Origin: Thiohalocapsa marina | GTDB taxonomy: Bacteria > Pseudomonadota > Gammaproteobacteria > Chromatiales > Chromatiaceae | Length of the DNA stretch: 64,000 bases | Direction: 5' to 3' | Assembly (NCBI RefSeq): GCF_008632335.1 | Contig: NZ_VWXX01000003.1 | Coordinates: forward strand, 124,001 to 188,000 | Part shown: positions 46,551 to 56,837 of the stretch, piece by piece | Layout: every line of letters starts with the position of its first letter | Position numbering within the stretch: position 1 is the stretch's first letter | Translations under genes and position numbers: made by a program | The notes under the pieces: generated by a model | The model's input: the letters and a program-made list of their open reading frames with translations, nothing else | What the model was told of the DNA's origin: nothing | Database searches by the model: none

Positions 46551-48281
46551 TTGGAGCTCAGCGGTGCCGAAATCACGATACAGGCGTTGATCGACGAGGG
46601 TGTGGAGTACGTGTTCGGCTATCCAGGCGGCGCGGTACTGCACATCTATGATGCCTTGTCCAAGCGCGAGGATCAGATCAAGCACATCCTCGTGCGTCAC
46701 GAACAGGCCGCGACCCATGCCGCCGACGGCTACGCCCGCGCTACGGGCCGGGTCGGCGTCTGCCTGGTCACCTCCGGCCCCGGTGCGACCAATGCCGTGA
46801 CCGGTATTGCCACGGCCTACATGGACTCCATCCCCATGGTGGTGCTCACCGGCCAGGTGCCCACGCCGGTGATCGGCAGCGACGCCTTCCAGGAGGTGGA
46901 CACCGTCGGCATCACGCGCCCCTGCGTGAAGCACAACTTCCTGGTCAAGGACGTGAAGGACCTGGCGGTCACCATTCGCAAGGCCTTTCATATCGCCAGC
47001 TCGGGCCGACCGGGCCCGGTGGTGGTGGATATCCCCAAGGACGTGACGGATCCAAACATCCGCATCCCCTACGCCTATCCCCGCGAGGTCAGCATGCGCT
47101 CGTACAGCCCGGCGCAGCGCGGTCACCAGGGGCAGATTCGCAAGGCGGTGGAGAAGATGCTCGCCGCCCGGCGCCCGGTGATCTACACCGGCGGCGGCGT
47201 GGTGCTGGGAGAGGCGTCCGCATCGCTGGTGGACCTGGTGCGTTCACTGGGATTTCCCATCACCAGCACGCTGATGGGCCTGGGCGCCTATCCCATGTCC
47301 GATCGGCAATTCCTCGGCATGCTCGGCATGCACGGCACCTATGAGGCCAATATGGCCATGCATGAGACGGACTGCCTGGTCGCCATCGGCGCCCGTTTCG
47401 ACGACCGGGTCACCGGCAAGATCGAGCATTTCTGTCCGCATGCCGAGATCATCCATGTGGATGTTGATCCGGCCTCCATCTCCAAGACGGTGCGGGTGGA
47501 CGTGCCCATCGTCGGTCCGGTGCAGAGCGTGCTGCAGGACATGTTGTCCATCCTGAAAGAGTTGGGCGGCAAGCCGGACCAGACCGCGCTGGATGCCTGG
47601 TGGCGGCAGATCGATGAATGGCGCGGCATGGATTGCCTGCGCTACGACCGCGGCAGCGGGCTGATCAAGCCGCAGTTCGCGGTGGAGACCCTGCACAAGG
47701 TCACCAACGGCGAGCTCTACCTGACCTCCGACGTGGGGCAGCATCAGATGTTCGCCGCGCAGTTCTATCCCTTCGACAAGCCCCGGCGCTGGATCAACTC
47801 CGGCGGGCTCGGCACCATGGGCTTCGGCCTGCCGGCGGCCATGGGCGTGCAACTGGCGTTTCCGGATGCCCAGGTGGCCTGCATCTCCGGCGAGGCCAGC
47901 ATCCTGATGTGCATCCAGGAAATGGCCACCTGCAAGCAGTATGACCTGCCCATCAAGGTGATCCTGCTGAACAACGGCTACATGGGCATGGTGCGGCAGT
48001 GGCAGGAATTCTTCTATGACAGCCGCTATGCCCACTCCTATGTCGATGCCCTGCCGGACTTCGTTGCCCTGAGCAACAGTTTCGGGCATGTCGGCATGCG
48101 GGTGGAGAAGCCGGACGAATTGGAGGGGGCGATGCAGGAGGCCTTTGCCCTGAAGGACCGCTTCGTCTTTCTCGATGTCATCGTCGACCCCACCGAGAAC
48201 GTCTATCCGATGGTTGCCGCCGGCAAGGGTCACCACGAGATGCAATTGCCCCCGACCATGTCGGATCGGGAGCTGGCCTAG
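46551..48281 (+). CDS. ilvB: Acetolactate synthase large subunit
   Basis: ThDP-dependent enzyme for the first common step of valine/leucine/isoleucine synthesis, 576 aa. The N-terminus from the TTG at 46551, LELSGAEITIQALIDEGVEY, matches the family start and has GGAGG upstream; the ATG at 46488 would add 21 unconserved residues. The ThDP glutamate region is HEQAATHAADGYARATG, with FDDRVTGKI in the FAD domain and GEASILMCIQEMATCKQYDL in the ThDP-binding domain. The diphosphate motif has GEAS where most ThDP enzymes carry G-D-G/A-S; this is a usual variation in AHAS. First gene of ilvBNC. Confidence 0.96.
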   Translation: MELSGAEITIQALIDEGVEYVFGYPGGAVLHIYDALSKREDQIKHILVRHEQAATHAADGYARATGRVGVCLVTSGPGATNAVTGIATAYMDSIPMVVLTGQVPTPVIGSDAFQEVDTVGITRPCVKHNFLVKDVKDLAVTIRKAFHIASSGRPGPVVVDIPKDVTDPNIRIPYAYPREVSMRSYSPAQRGHQGQIRKAVEKMLAARRPVIYTGGGVVLGEASASLVDLVRSLGFPITSTLMGLGAYPMSDRQFLGMLGMHGTYEANMAMHETDCLVAIGARFDDRVTGKIEHFCPHAEIIHVDVDPASISKTVRVDVPIVGPVQSVLQDMLSILKELGGKPDQTALDAWWRQIDEWRGMDCLRYDRGSGLIKPQFAVETLHKVTNGELYLTSDVGQHQMFAAQFYPFDKPRRWINSGGLGTMGFGLPAAMGVQLAFPDAQVACISGEASILMCIQEMATCKQYDLPIKVILLNNGYMGMVRQWQEFFYDSRYAHSYVDALPDFVALSNSFGHVGMRVEKPDELEGAMQEAFALKDRFVFLDVIVDPTENVYPMVAAGKGHHEMQLPPTMSDRELA

Positions 48282-48385
48282 GCCACGCGACCTGCGCTGG
48301 CCTACCCGGGGCGCGCTGACGCCGTCGGCGTGTCCTGCGGTCCGTCGGTCCCGCCCGGTCCGTCCGAGTTCCAGGAAACAGAAAC

Positions 48386-49952
<1,567 letters not shown>

Positions 49953-50005
49953 GGCTGTCGCCAGCTGCCAGCAGCTGCCAGGCTCCAGCCACCAGCTTCC
50001 AGCAG
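49953..50005 (+). repeat. Degenerate heptamer tract after ilvC
   Basis: Directly after the ilvC stop the sequence runs in roughly seven-base units of the form GCYNCCA (GCTGCCA, GGCTCCA, GCCACCA, GCTTCCA). It belongs to the GCCGCCA family of tracts found after other stop codons in the window. Confidence 0.55.
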
Positions 50006-50028
50006 GAGGCTCGGTGACTGCGCAATCA

Positions 50029-50122
50029 AACCGCAGAGGCGCAGAGCACGCAGATAATGCGAAGAGGATCGCAAGAAGAATCTTCTTTGTCTCGTCTCTG
50101 CGTTCTCTGCGTCTTCGCGGTT
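50029..50122. repeat. Long palindrome with 26-base arms (MITE-like)
   Basis: Arms 50029-50054 and 50097-50122 are inverted repeats with 22 of 26 matches (AACCGC...CGCAGAG.ACGCAGA). The centre contains AAGAAGAATCTTCTT, another palindrome. The ACCGCAGAGACGCAGAG-type arms resemble a widespread class of bacterial intergenic palindromes (from memory). It carries no gene and sits between ilvC and pqiA. Confidence 0.75.
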
Positions 50123-50161
50123 AATCGGTTTGACGGCCGGCGGCTGTAGGCGTCATTCCCC

Positions 50162-51517
50162 TTGCCCTCTGATGCCCTGACCCTCTGTCACGAATGCGAT
50201 CTGCTGCAGCGTAACCCGCCGCTGCCGCCGGGTGGCTCTGCGCAGTGCGTGCGCTGCGGGTGTCGGCTGCACAAGCATCGGCCGGACAGCCTGAACCGCA
50301 CCCTGGCACTGGCGCTGGCGGGCATCGTGCTCTTCGCCATCGCCAACAGCTTCCCCTTCCTGTCGTTTCAGATGCAGGGTCAGACGACCCAGACCACCCT
50401 GTTCACGGGTGTGCAGGATCTGACCGAGCAGGGCAAGGGCGAGGTGGCGGCGGTTGTGTTCTTCACCAGCATCCTGGCGCCGGGTCTGCAACTGGCGCTG
50501 CTGCTGGCGGTGCTGTTGCCGTTGCGGCTGGGCGGGCGGCTGCCGCCGGGATACCCGACGCTGTTCCGCTGGTTCAAGACCCTGGTGCCCTGGGGCATGA
50601 TGGATGTCTTCATGATCGGCATCCTGGTGTCGGTGGTGAAACTCACCGACATGGCCACCATCGTGCCCGGGCCCGCGCTGTTCTCGTTCGTCGTGCTGAT
50701 CTTCGTGCTGGCCGCGGCCCAGGCGGCGCTGGATCCGGACATCGTCTGGGCGCGGGTGCCGCTGCCGCCGGCGTTGCGTCGCCGGCCCGACCCGTCGCAA
50801 CCGGTGCTCGGCTGCGATGTGTGCGAACTCGTGGTGCCGGTACAGCAGGCGTCCCGGGATCGCCGCGGCCATGTGCGCTGCCCGCGCTGCAACGACCGGC
50901 TGCATCGGCGCAAGCCGCGCAGTCTGCAGCGCACCTGGGCCCTGGTCATCGCGGCCCTGGTGCTGTACATCCCGGCGAATCTCTACCCGGTGATGTCGGT
51001 CACGTCCCTGGGCAGGACGCAGTCCGACACCATCTTCAGCGGCGTGGTGTTCCTGCTGAACCATGACATGTGGCCGCTGGCGGCGATCGTCTTCGTCGCC
51101 AGCATCTTCGTGCCGCTGCTGAAGCTGCTGATCCTGATGTTTCTGCTGGTGTCGGTGCAGACGGGGTCCCGCTGGCGCCCCCGCGATCGCACTCGCCTGT
51201 ACCGCATCACCGAGGCCATCGGCCGCTGGTCCATGGTGGACATCTATGTGGTGACCATCCTGGTCGCCCTGGTTCGGCTCGGCAACCTGGCCAGCATCCA
51301 GGCCGAGGCCGGAGCCGTGTTCTTCTGCGCGGTGGTCATTCTGACCATGCTCGCGGCGATGACATTCGATCCCAGGCTGATCTGGGACGCCCTTGAGCGG
51401 GACAGGGAGCGGGACAGGGGGCGGGACAGGGGGCGGGAAACAGCGCGAGACACGGGCGTGCGCCCAGGAGTAGTTGCCGATGCCGGACGAATCGAACCCA
51501 CTGGCGCCAGCGCCTGA
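50162..51517 (+). CDS. pqiA: PqiA family inner-membrane protein
   Basis: Integral membrane protein of 451 aa with two homologous halves, each headed by a zinc-ribbon-like pair of CxxC motifs (CHECDLLQRNPPLP...CVRCGC and CDVCELVVPV...CPRCNDR) and followed by four hydrophobic segments. It is the membrane partner of the PqiB MCE tunnel in envelope lipid transport. The reading frame opens at a TTG at 50162; no good ribosome-binding site is seen. Its 3' end, repeats of Arg-Asp-Arg-Gly, overlaps pqiB by 38 bases. Confidence 0.92.
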   Translation: MPSDALTLCHECDLLQRNPPLPPGGSAQCVRCGCRLHKHRPDSLNRTLALALAGIVLFAIANSFPFLSFQMQGQTTQTTLFTGVQDLTEQGKGEVAAVVFFTSILAPGLQLALLLAVLLPLRLGGRLPPGYPTLFRWFKTLVPWGMMDVFMIGILVSVVKLTDMATIVPGPALFSFVVLIFVLAAAQAALDPDIVWARVPLPPALRRRPDPSQPVLGCDVCELVVPVQQASRDRRGHVRCPRCNDRLHRRKPRSLQRTWALVIAALVLYIPANLYPVMSVTSLGRTQSDTIFSGVVFLLNHDMWPLAAIVFVASIFVPLLKLLILMFLLVSVQTGSRWRPRDRTRLYRITEAIGRWSMVDIYVVTILVALVRLGNLASIQAEAGAVFFCAVVILTMLAAMTFDPRLIWDALERDRERDRGRDRGRETARDTGVRPGVVADAGRIEPTGASA

Positions 51518-53174
51518 TCCGGAGCGCGGCGCCGCGGACCTGCCGGAGGCCCAGGTGGTCCGCCGCGACCGCCTCTCGCTGGTCTGGCTGTTGCCCATAC
51601 TGGCCGTGCTGGTGGGCGCCTGGCTGGTCTATCAGACGTTGGCCGAGCGCGGGCCCAGGGTGACCATCGAGTTCGCCGCCGCCGCCGGGTTGCAGGCAGG
51701 CAAGACCAAGGTGCGCTACAAGGACGTGGACATCGGCACGGTGACGGCGATCGAGGTCAGCGGGGATCTGAGCAAGGTCATCGTCACCGCGGAGCTTGTC
51801 CATGGCGCCGAGAAGTTCCTGACCGACCAGACCCGGTTCTGGGTGGCCCGTCCGCGCGTCACGGCCAGCCGTGTGTCCGGGCTCGAAACGCTGCTCTCCG
51901 GTGCCTATGTCGCCCTGGACCCGGTGCCCGGTGACCGCGGGCGGCGGCATTTCATCGGTCTCACGGATCCGCCGGTGATCACCACCGACGAGCCCGGAAC
52001 CCATTTCAGCCTGCGTTCCAACAGCCTGGGATCGCTGAATCTGGGGTCGCCGGTCTACCACCGGCAGATCCAGGTGGGCCAGGTGGTGGAGTACGCGCTG
52101 GACGACGACGGCTCTGCCGTGACCATCGACATCTTCGTTGCCAGTCCGTACGACCGGCTGATCTACGCTAACACGCGCTTCTGGAATGCCAGCGGCGTTG
52201 ACCTGAAACTGAGCGCCGACGGGGTCAGCATCGATACCCAGTCGCTGATCTCGGTGCTGATCGGCGGGGTCGCCTTCGACACCCCGGAGACGCTGGAGCA
52301 CAAGGGCACAGCGGCTGGACCCGACCAGTTCTTTCCGCTCTATGCCAACCGCGATGCGGCCCATGAGCGGGTCTATCTGGACAAGGAGCACTATCTGCTG
52401 GTGTTCGGTGGCTCGGTGCGGGGGCTCAGTATCGGCGCGCCGGTGCTGTTGCGCGGCATCCGCATCGGCCAGGTGCTGGACATCCGGCTCACCTTCGAGC
52501 AGGAGCGGCTCGATTTCGTCATTCCGGTGCTGATCGAGGTGGAGCCGGAGCGGATCGGCCTGCCGGACGGCACCGAGCGCCCGCTGGGCAAGGCCCCGGC
52601 CGCGCTGGAGCGGCTGGTGCAAAGCGGCTTGCGGGCGCAGCTCAAGACCGGCAATCTGTTGACCGGGCAGCTGTACGTGGAACTGGACTTTCACCAGGAT
52701 GCGCCGCCGGCCCGGTTGCAGGAGCGGGACGGTTTCCGCGAGCTGCCGACGCTGCCGACACCGCTGGAGGCCGCCGCCACCAAGCTCAACCGGATACTGA
52801 CCCGGGTCGACGCCTTCCCGCTGGAGCAGATCGGCGACGACCTGAGCGCGACCATGGCCGGGGTGCGCGAGGTGGTGGAGTCCGATGCCTTGCGCAATGC
52901 ATTGGCGGATCTGGAGGCGGCGCTGGCCGAGATCCGTGGGGTCAGCGAGCAGCTCGACAACCAGCTCGCCCCCGAACTGGGTCGTACCCTGCAGGCGCTG
53001 CAGCAGGTGCTGCAACACGCCACGGCCCTGATCTCGCCGGAGGCCGCGCTCAGCGCCGAGGTGCTGCACACCATGCGGGAACTGAGCGCCGCGGCGCGCT
53101 CTGTCCGCGTCATGGCCGATTACCTGGAACGACATCCGGAGGCCCTGATCCAGGGCAAGGGAGACATGCGTTGA
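51480..53174 (+). CDS. pqiB: PqiB-type MCE protein
   Basis: Protein of 564 aa, close to E. coli PqiB (546). One N-terminal transmembrane helix (LVWLLPILAVLVGAWLVYQ) is followed by three MCE domains (about 45-140, 160-270, 285-400) and a C-terminal helical region that forms the periplasm-spanning needle in PqiB. It is implicated in lipid transfer between inner and outer membranes. It starts inside pqiA (ATG at 51480; a TTG six bases upstream is possible). Confidence 0.93.
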   Translation: MPDESNPLAPAPDPERGAADLPEAQVVRRDRLSLVWLLPILAVLVGAWLVYQTLAERGPRVTIEFAAAAGLQAGKTKVRYKDVDIGTVTAIEVSGDLSKVIVTAELVHGAEKFLTDQTRFWVARPRVTASRVSGLETLLSGAYVALDPVPGDRGRRHFIGLTDPPVITTDEPGTHFSLRSNSLGSLNLGSPVYHRQIQVGQVVEYALDDDGSAVTIDIFVASPYDRLIYANTRFWNASGVDLKLSADGVSIDTQSLISVLIGGVAFDTPETLEHKGTAAGPDQFFPLYANRDAAHERVYLDKEHYLLVFGGSVRGLSIGAPVLLRGIRIGQVLDIRLTFEQERLDFVIPVLIEVEPERIGLPDGTERPLGKAPAALERLVQSGLRAQLKTGNLLTGQLYVELDFHQDAPPARLQERDGFRELPTLPTPLEAAATKLNRILTRVDAFPLEQIGDDLSATMAGVREVVESDALRNALADLEAALAEIRGVSEQLDNQLAPELGRTLQALQQVLQHATALISPEAALSAEVLHTMRELSAAARSVRVMADYLERHPEALIQGKGDMR

Positions 53175-53890
53175 CGAATCTGATGACACGACTGCCGTAC
53201 GGCCGGCTGACAGCCCTGCTGCTGATCTCGCTGTCGATGGTGTGGCTGCTGGGCGGCTGCGCCAGCTCGCCGCCATCACGGTTCTATGTGCTGACGCCCA
53301 TGACCACAGCCACCGCCCCGGCGGCCGATATCGTCGGCGGCCCGCTGTCGCTGGGTGTCGGGCCAGTGGAATTTCCCCAGTTCCTTGATCGCCCGCAGAT
53401 CGTCAGCCGGGGCGGCAACCGACTTCAGCTTGATGAGTTCGAGCGCTGGGGCGGGACGCTGCAGGACGATTTCCTGCGCGTCTGGAGCGAAAATCTGGCC
53501 CATCTGCTGGGGACCAGCCGCGTCGTGGTGTTCCCGTCGCAGACCCGCTTGGAGACCGATTTCCGTGTCCTTGCCGAGGTGCTCGGTTTCGAGGGCGTGC
53601 CGGATGCCGCGGTGCTGTTGAAGGTGCGCTGGGCGGTGTTCGACGGTGACCTGCAGCGCGCGCTTATGTCGCGGGAGGACGTCTACCGTTGTCCGGTGCG
53701 GGCGGCGTCGGCGGGCGATCTGCCGGCGCTTGCAGCCGGTAACGGCTCCGATGCCGGCGCTGATACCGGCTCAGCAACAGGGGCCCGGGTGGCGGCCATG
53801 AGCCGTTGTCTCGAGGCGTTCAGCCGCGACGTCGCCGCGGCGGTGCGCGCGCTGCCCCGCCCGGTGCGACAGACGGAGGGCAAGGCATGA
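53171..53890 (+). CDS. pqiC: PqiC-type outer-membrane lipoprotein
   Basis: ABC-transport-auxiliary-like lipoprotein of 239 aa. The signal peptide ends in the lipobox LLGGC (VWLLGGCASSPPSRFYVLTP). PqiC is the outer-membrane docking partner of PqiB. The TTG at 53171 overlaps the pqiB stop; an ATG at 53183 is equally possible. Four bases of its end overlap darP (ATGA). Confidence 0.9.
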   Translation: MTNLMTRLPYGRLTALLLISLSMVWLLGGCASSPPSRFYVLTPMTTATAPAADIVGGPLSLGVGPVEFPQFLDRPQIVSRGGNRLQLDEFERWGGTLQDDFLRVWSENLAHLLGTSRVVVFPSQTRLETDFRVLAEVLGFEGVPDAAVLLKVRWAVFDGDLQRALMSREDVYRCPVRAASAGDLPALAAGNGSDAGADTGSATGARVAAMSRCLEAFSRDVAAAVRALPRPVRQTEGKA

Positions 53891-54438
53891 ACCGCGGCGC
53901 ACAAGACACGGCAGACGCCGCATCGGCTGAACCGCCGGATACGTTCGACCAAGGCCTCAGCGAGGGCCCCAGCAAGAGTCAGGTCAAGCGCGATCTGCAC
54001 GCATTGCAGACCTTGGCGGAGGAGCTCACCCGCCTGCCGCGAGCGGACCTCGAAGGTCTCGGCCTGGGCGAGGCCACCTGGCGGGCCATCGACGAGACTT
54101 CGCGCATCAAGGACCAGCGTGCCTTGCGCCGGCACTACAAGCGCATCGCCAACTGTCTGGCGCGCGAGAACACCGAGCCGCTGCAGGACCTGCTGGCGGC
54201 GCGGGAACAGCACGCCCGCGACGCCGCCGCGCGTCACCATGCGCTGGAGCGCTGGCGCCTGCGGCTGATCGAAGAGGGCGACGCGGCGCTGACCGATCTG
54301 CTGGCGGAGTTTCCGTCGGCGGATCGCCAGCAGTTGCGTCAGCTGATACGTGCCGCGCAGCGCGATCAGGCGCGGGGCCGCCCGGACGCCCCGCGCAAGC
54401 TGTTCCGCTTCCTGCGCGAGCTGCAGGGGCAGGTCTGA
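53887..54438 (+). CDS. darP: DarP/YjgA ribosome-associated protein
   Basis: Cytoplasmic helical protein of 183 aa (DUF615), a late 50S ribosomal subunit assembly factor. Conserved SKSQVKRDLHALQTLAEELT near residue 35 and QDRALRRHYKRIANCLARE-like segments identify the family. It starts at an ATGA overlap with pqiC, so it is translationally coupled to the pqi genes although functionally unrelated. Confidence 0.93.
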   Translation: MNRGAQDTADAASAEPPDTFDQGLSEGPSKSQVKRDLHALQTLAEELTRLPRADLEGLGLGEATWRAIDETSRIKDQRALRRHYKRIANCLARENTEPLQDLLAAREQHARDAAARHHALERWRLRLIEEGDAALTDLLAEFPSADRQQLRQLIRAAQRDQARGRPDAPRKLFRFLRELQGQV

Positions 54439-54496
54439 GCGCCGTTGCCGGCCCTGCCCATCTCCCAACGCGGCCCCGTGACCGGGGAACGACCCT

Positions 54497-55597
54497 ATGA
54501 CAGAACATCTCTATCACAGCGCCTCGGCAACCTTCGAGGCGGCGCTTCGTGTGCCCATCCTGCCGCCTGAGCACCGCTCGCGGCGGCTGCACGGACACAG
54601 CTACCGCGTGCGAGTACAGGCCGAGCTATCCGATGGCTGGGCGCCCTTTGCCGGCGCCGAGACCGATGCCTTGCAGCAGGCGCTTGCGGAGGCCGTGGCA
54701 CCGCTGGACTATGCCGAGCTGAATGCCGAGGTGCCGGTGCCGACGGACGAGAACCTGGCGCGCTGGATCCGTCGGCGTCTGGCCGGGCGGGTGCCCGGTG
54801 TGCGCGCCGTCGGTGTTCGCAGCACCGCCGATACCGGCGTGGATCTGGATGCCGCGGACCATGCCCATCTGTGGCACCGATTCCGTTTCGAGGCGGCCCA
54901 TCGCCTGCCCAGGGTGCCTGCGGGACACCCCTGCGGGCGCATGCACGGTCACGGCTTCGAGGTCATCCTCCATGCAGATCAGGATCTTGCCGGCGCAGAC
55001 ATGGGTATCGACTTCGACGTCATCGCCGCCGCCTGGGCTCCGCTGGCGGACGTACTCCACCACGCCTGCCTGAATGACCTGCCCGGCCTGGAGAACCCGA
55101 CCAGCGAGCTGCTGAGCCAGTGGATCTGGCAGCGGCTCAGGCGCGAGCTGCCGGCGCTGAGCTGGGTCTCTGTCTACGAGACCGCCACCGCCGGCTGCCA
55201 CTACGACGGCAAGCATTACCGCATCTGGAAGGATCTGCGCTTCGAGAGTGCCCTGCGCCTGATCCAGGCCCCGGAAGGCGATGGCCGCCGGCGTCTGCAC
55301 GGGCACAGCTATCTGCTGCGGCTGCATCTGGTGGCACCGCTGGACGAGGTGCTGGGGTGGACTGTCGATTACGGTGACGTCAAGGCGCTGTTCAAGCCTG
55401 TCTATGCCAGGCTTGACCATCACCGTCTGGACGAACTGCCGGGGCTGGAGCAGGCGGATCCGGGGCGGCTGGCACGCTGGATCCGCTCCCAGGCGGTGGA
55501 GCCGTTGCCGCAACTGGCCCGCATCGACCTGCAGCAGACACCGGGCTGCGGCGCCATGCTCTGCTGGGGTGACCTGGGCCCGGCCCTGCCGACCTGA
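54497..55597 (+). CDS. Triple-domain 6-pyruvoyltetrahydropterin synthase/QueD-like protein
   Basis: Protein of 366 aa built of three tandem PTPS/QueD domains (about 1-118, 122-238, 244-366), three times the usual subunit. All three keep the HGH zinc pair (32-34, 150-152, 268-270). Only the middle domain has the full site: first zinc histidine H135 (FEAAHRL), nucleophile C146 (HPCGRMHGH) and E228 (VYETATAG). Domains 1 and 3 have leucine for the first histidine (L17, L253), no cysteine, and Ser/Gln for the glutamate. queE follows, so a role as 6-carboxytetrahydropterin synthase in queuosine synthesis is likely, with one active centre. Confidence 0.85.
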   Translation: MTEHLYHSASATFEAALRVPILPPEHRSRRLHGHSYRVRVQAELSDGWAPFAGAETDALQQALAEAVAPLDYAELNAEVPVPTDENLARWIRRRLAGRVPGVRAVGVRSTADTGVDLDAADHAHLWHRFRFEAAHRLPRVPAGHPCGRMHGHGFEVILHADQDLAGADMGIDFDVIAAAWAPLADVLHHACLNDLPGLENPTSELLSQWIWQRLRRELPALSWVSVYETATAGCHYDGKHYRIWKDLRFESALRLIQAPEGDGRRRLHGHSYLLRLHLVAPLDEVLGWTVDYGDVKALFKPVYARLDHHRLDELPGLEQADPGRLARWIRSQAVEPLPQLARIDLQQTPGCGAMLCWGDLGPALPT

Positions 55598-55606
55598 ATC
55601 CGCCAT

Positions 55607-55789
55607 CAGCATGTCCTATAGCCGGGTGGAACAAGCGCAGCGTTTCCACCTGCATTCTGCATTTCTACACCCGGTAGGGTGGAACAAGCGCAGCGTTTCC
55701 ACCTGTATTCTGCATTTCTACACCCGGTAGGGTGGAACAAGCGCAGCGTTTCCACCCACATTTCCTGAACCAAAGGTTGGTGATCCAGC
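55607..55789 (+). repeat. REP-type hairpin repeats, 53-base period, at the queE start
   Basis: Three copies of GGTGGAA-CAAGCGCAGCG-TTTCCACC begin at 55625, 55678 and 55731 with a 53-base period; copies two and three follow GTAG directly. A GTRG tetranucleotide plus hairpin is the hallmark of REP sequences mobilised by RAYT transposases. The array is bounded by CAGCATGTCCTATAG (55608-55622) and CAGCATGTCCTACAG (55786-55800), a 15-base near-duplicate of the queE start. No RAYT gene lies in the window. Confidence 0.85.
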
Positions 55790-56431
55790 ATGTCCTACAG
55801 CGTCAAGGAGGCCTTCTACAGCCTGCAGGGCGAGGGCGCACGCACCGGTCGGGCCGCGGTCTTCTGCCGCTTTGCCGGATGCAACCTGTGGTCCGGACGC
55901 GAGCAGGACCGCGGCACGGCGGTGTGTGATTTCTGCGATACGGATTTTCGGGGCACCGACGGCGACGGCGGCGGTCGGTTCGACACGGCACAGGGGCTGG
56001 CCGCGCATCTGCTGCACCTGTGGCGCGGGCAGCCGGACGAGCGCGCAAGTCCCTACGTGATCTTCACCGGCGGCGAACCCTTGCTACAACTGGACGCGGC
56101 ATTGCTCGCCGTGCTGCACGACCATGATGTCGAAATCGCCGTGGAGACCAACGGTACCCTGCCGGTGCCGGACGGCGTCGACTGGATCTGCGTCAGTCCC
56201 AAGGCCGACGCCGGGCTGGTCCAGACCCGCGGTGACGAACTGAAACTGGTCTACCCGCAACCCCTGGCGCCGCCGGAGCGCTTTGCCGGCCTGGCATTCC
56301 GCCATTTCTTCCTGCAGCCCAGGGACGATACACAACGCGCCGCACATACCGCCGCCGCGGTGGCCTACTGCAAGGCGCATCCGCGCTGGCGCCTGAGCCT
56401 GCAGACGCACAAGTTGATCGGGATACCGTAA
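55790..56431 (+). CDS. queE: 7-carboxy-7-deazaguanine synthase QueE
   Basis: Radical SAM enzyme of 213 aa converting 6-carboxytetrahydropterin to 7-carboxy-7-deazaguanine on the preQ0/queuosine route. The cluster motif is the QueE-type C-x14-C-x2-C (C31, C46, C49) rather than the classical C-x3-C-x2-C. VIFTGGEPLLQLD binds SAM, and AVETNGTLPVPDGVDWICVS is the family's substrate region. The ATG at 55790 begins MSYSVKEAFYSLQGEGA; its first bases are duplicated upstream of the REP array. Confidence 0.96.
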   Translation: MSYSVKEAFYSLQGEGARTGRAAVFCRFAGCNLWSGREQDRGTAVCDFCDTDFRGTDGDGGGRFDTAQGLAAHLLHLWRGQPDERASPYVIFTGGEPLLQLDAALLAVLHDHDVEIAVETNGTLPVPDGVDWICVSPKADAGLVQTRGDELKLVYPQPLAPPERFAGLAFRHFFLQPRDDTQRAAHTAAAVAYCKAHPRWRLSLQTHKLIGIP

Positions 56432-56530
56432 AGGAGCCGCCAGCCGCCAGCGGCCAGGCTTTGAACTTCAAACTTCGGCCTCCGGGCGCTGTTTGCATCG
56501 CGCCGTCTTTGTCGAGCCGACCGGCCAAAG
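56432..56530 (+). repeat. Heptamer composite element after queE
   Basis: Immediately after the queE stop: AGGA, GCCGCCA-GCCGCCA-GCGGCCA, then TTGAACTTCAAACTTC (56461-56476). It matches, in the opposite orientation, the composite before spoVR (38811-38866). The rest of the gap has no gene. Confidence 0.6.
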
Positions 56531-56824
56531 GTGGCGGCGCGTGGCATCGTCTACATCCAGGCCGACAATCCGGCCATCGGACTGATGGCGGTGGTTTTTG
56601 CCGGCATGGCGGAGGTCTCCTCCAATGAGATCACCGTCTACGAAGGTCAGCATGTGGACAAGGGTGACCAGCTGGGGACGTTCCATTTCGGCGGTTCGAC
56701 CCATCTGCTGATCTTCCGCCCGGGCGTGGAACTCGAATTCGATCTGCGTGGCCAGATACCGGGGCTGGATTCGCGGAACATTCCGGTTCGCGCCAAGCTG
56801 GCGACGGTGAAGCCCCGGCCATGA
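56531..56824 (+). pseudogene. C-terminal fragment of a phosphatidylserine decarboxylase
   Basis: About 97 codons matching the end of PSD-family proteins: VGMAEVSS-like FAGMAEVSSNEITVYEGQHV, then KGDQLGTFHFGGSTHLLIF with the G-S-T self-cleavage/pyruvoyl site and FRPGVELEFD. The N-terminal two thirds of the protein is missing and no credible start exists beyond a GTG at 56531, so it is most likely a truncated remnant. It ends 13 bases from the convergent res gene, suggesting truncation when the restriction island arrived. Confidence 0.75.
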
Positions 56825-56837
56825 AGGCCAGGCCGCC

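Noticed and set aside
55624-55756. Possible CRISPR array at queE
   Set aside because: Repeats have a 53-base period, but the sequences between the hairpins are nearly identical, not unique spacers, and no cas gene is present.
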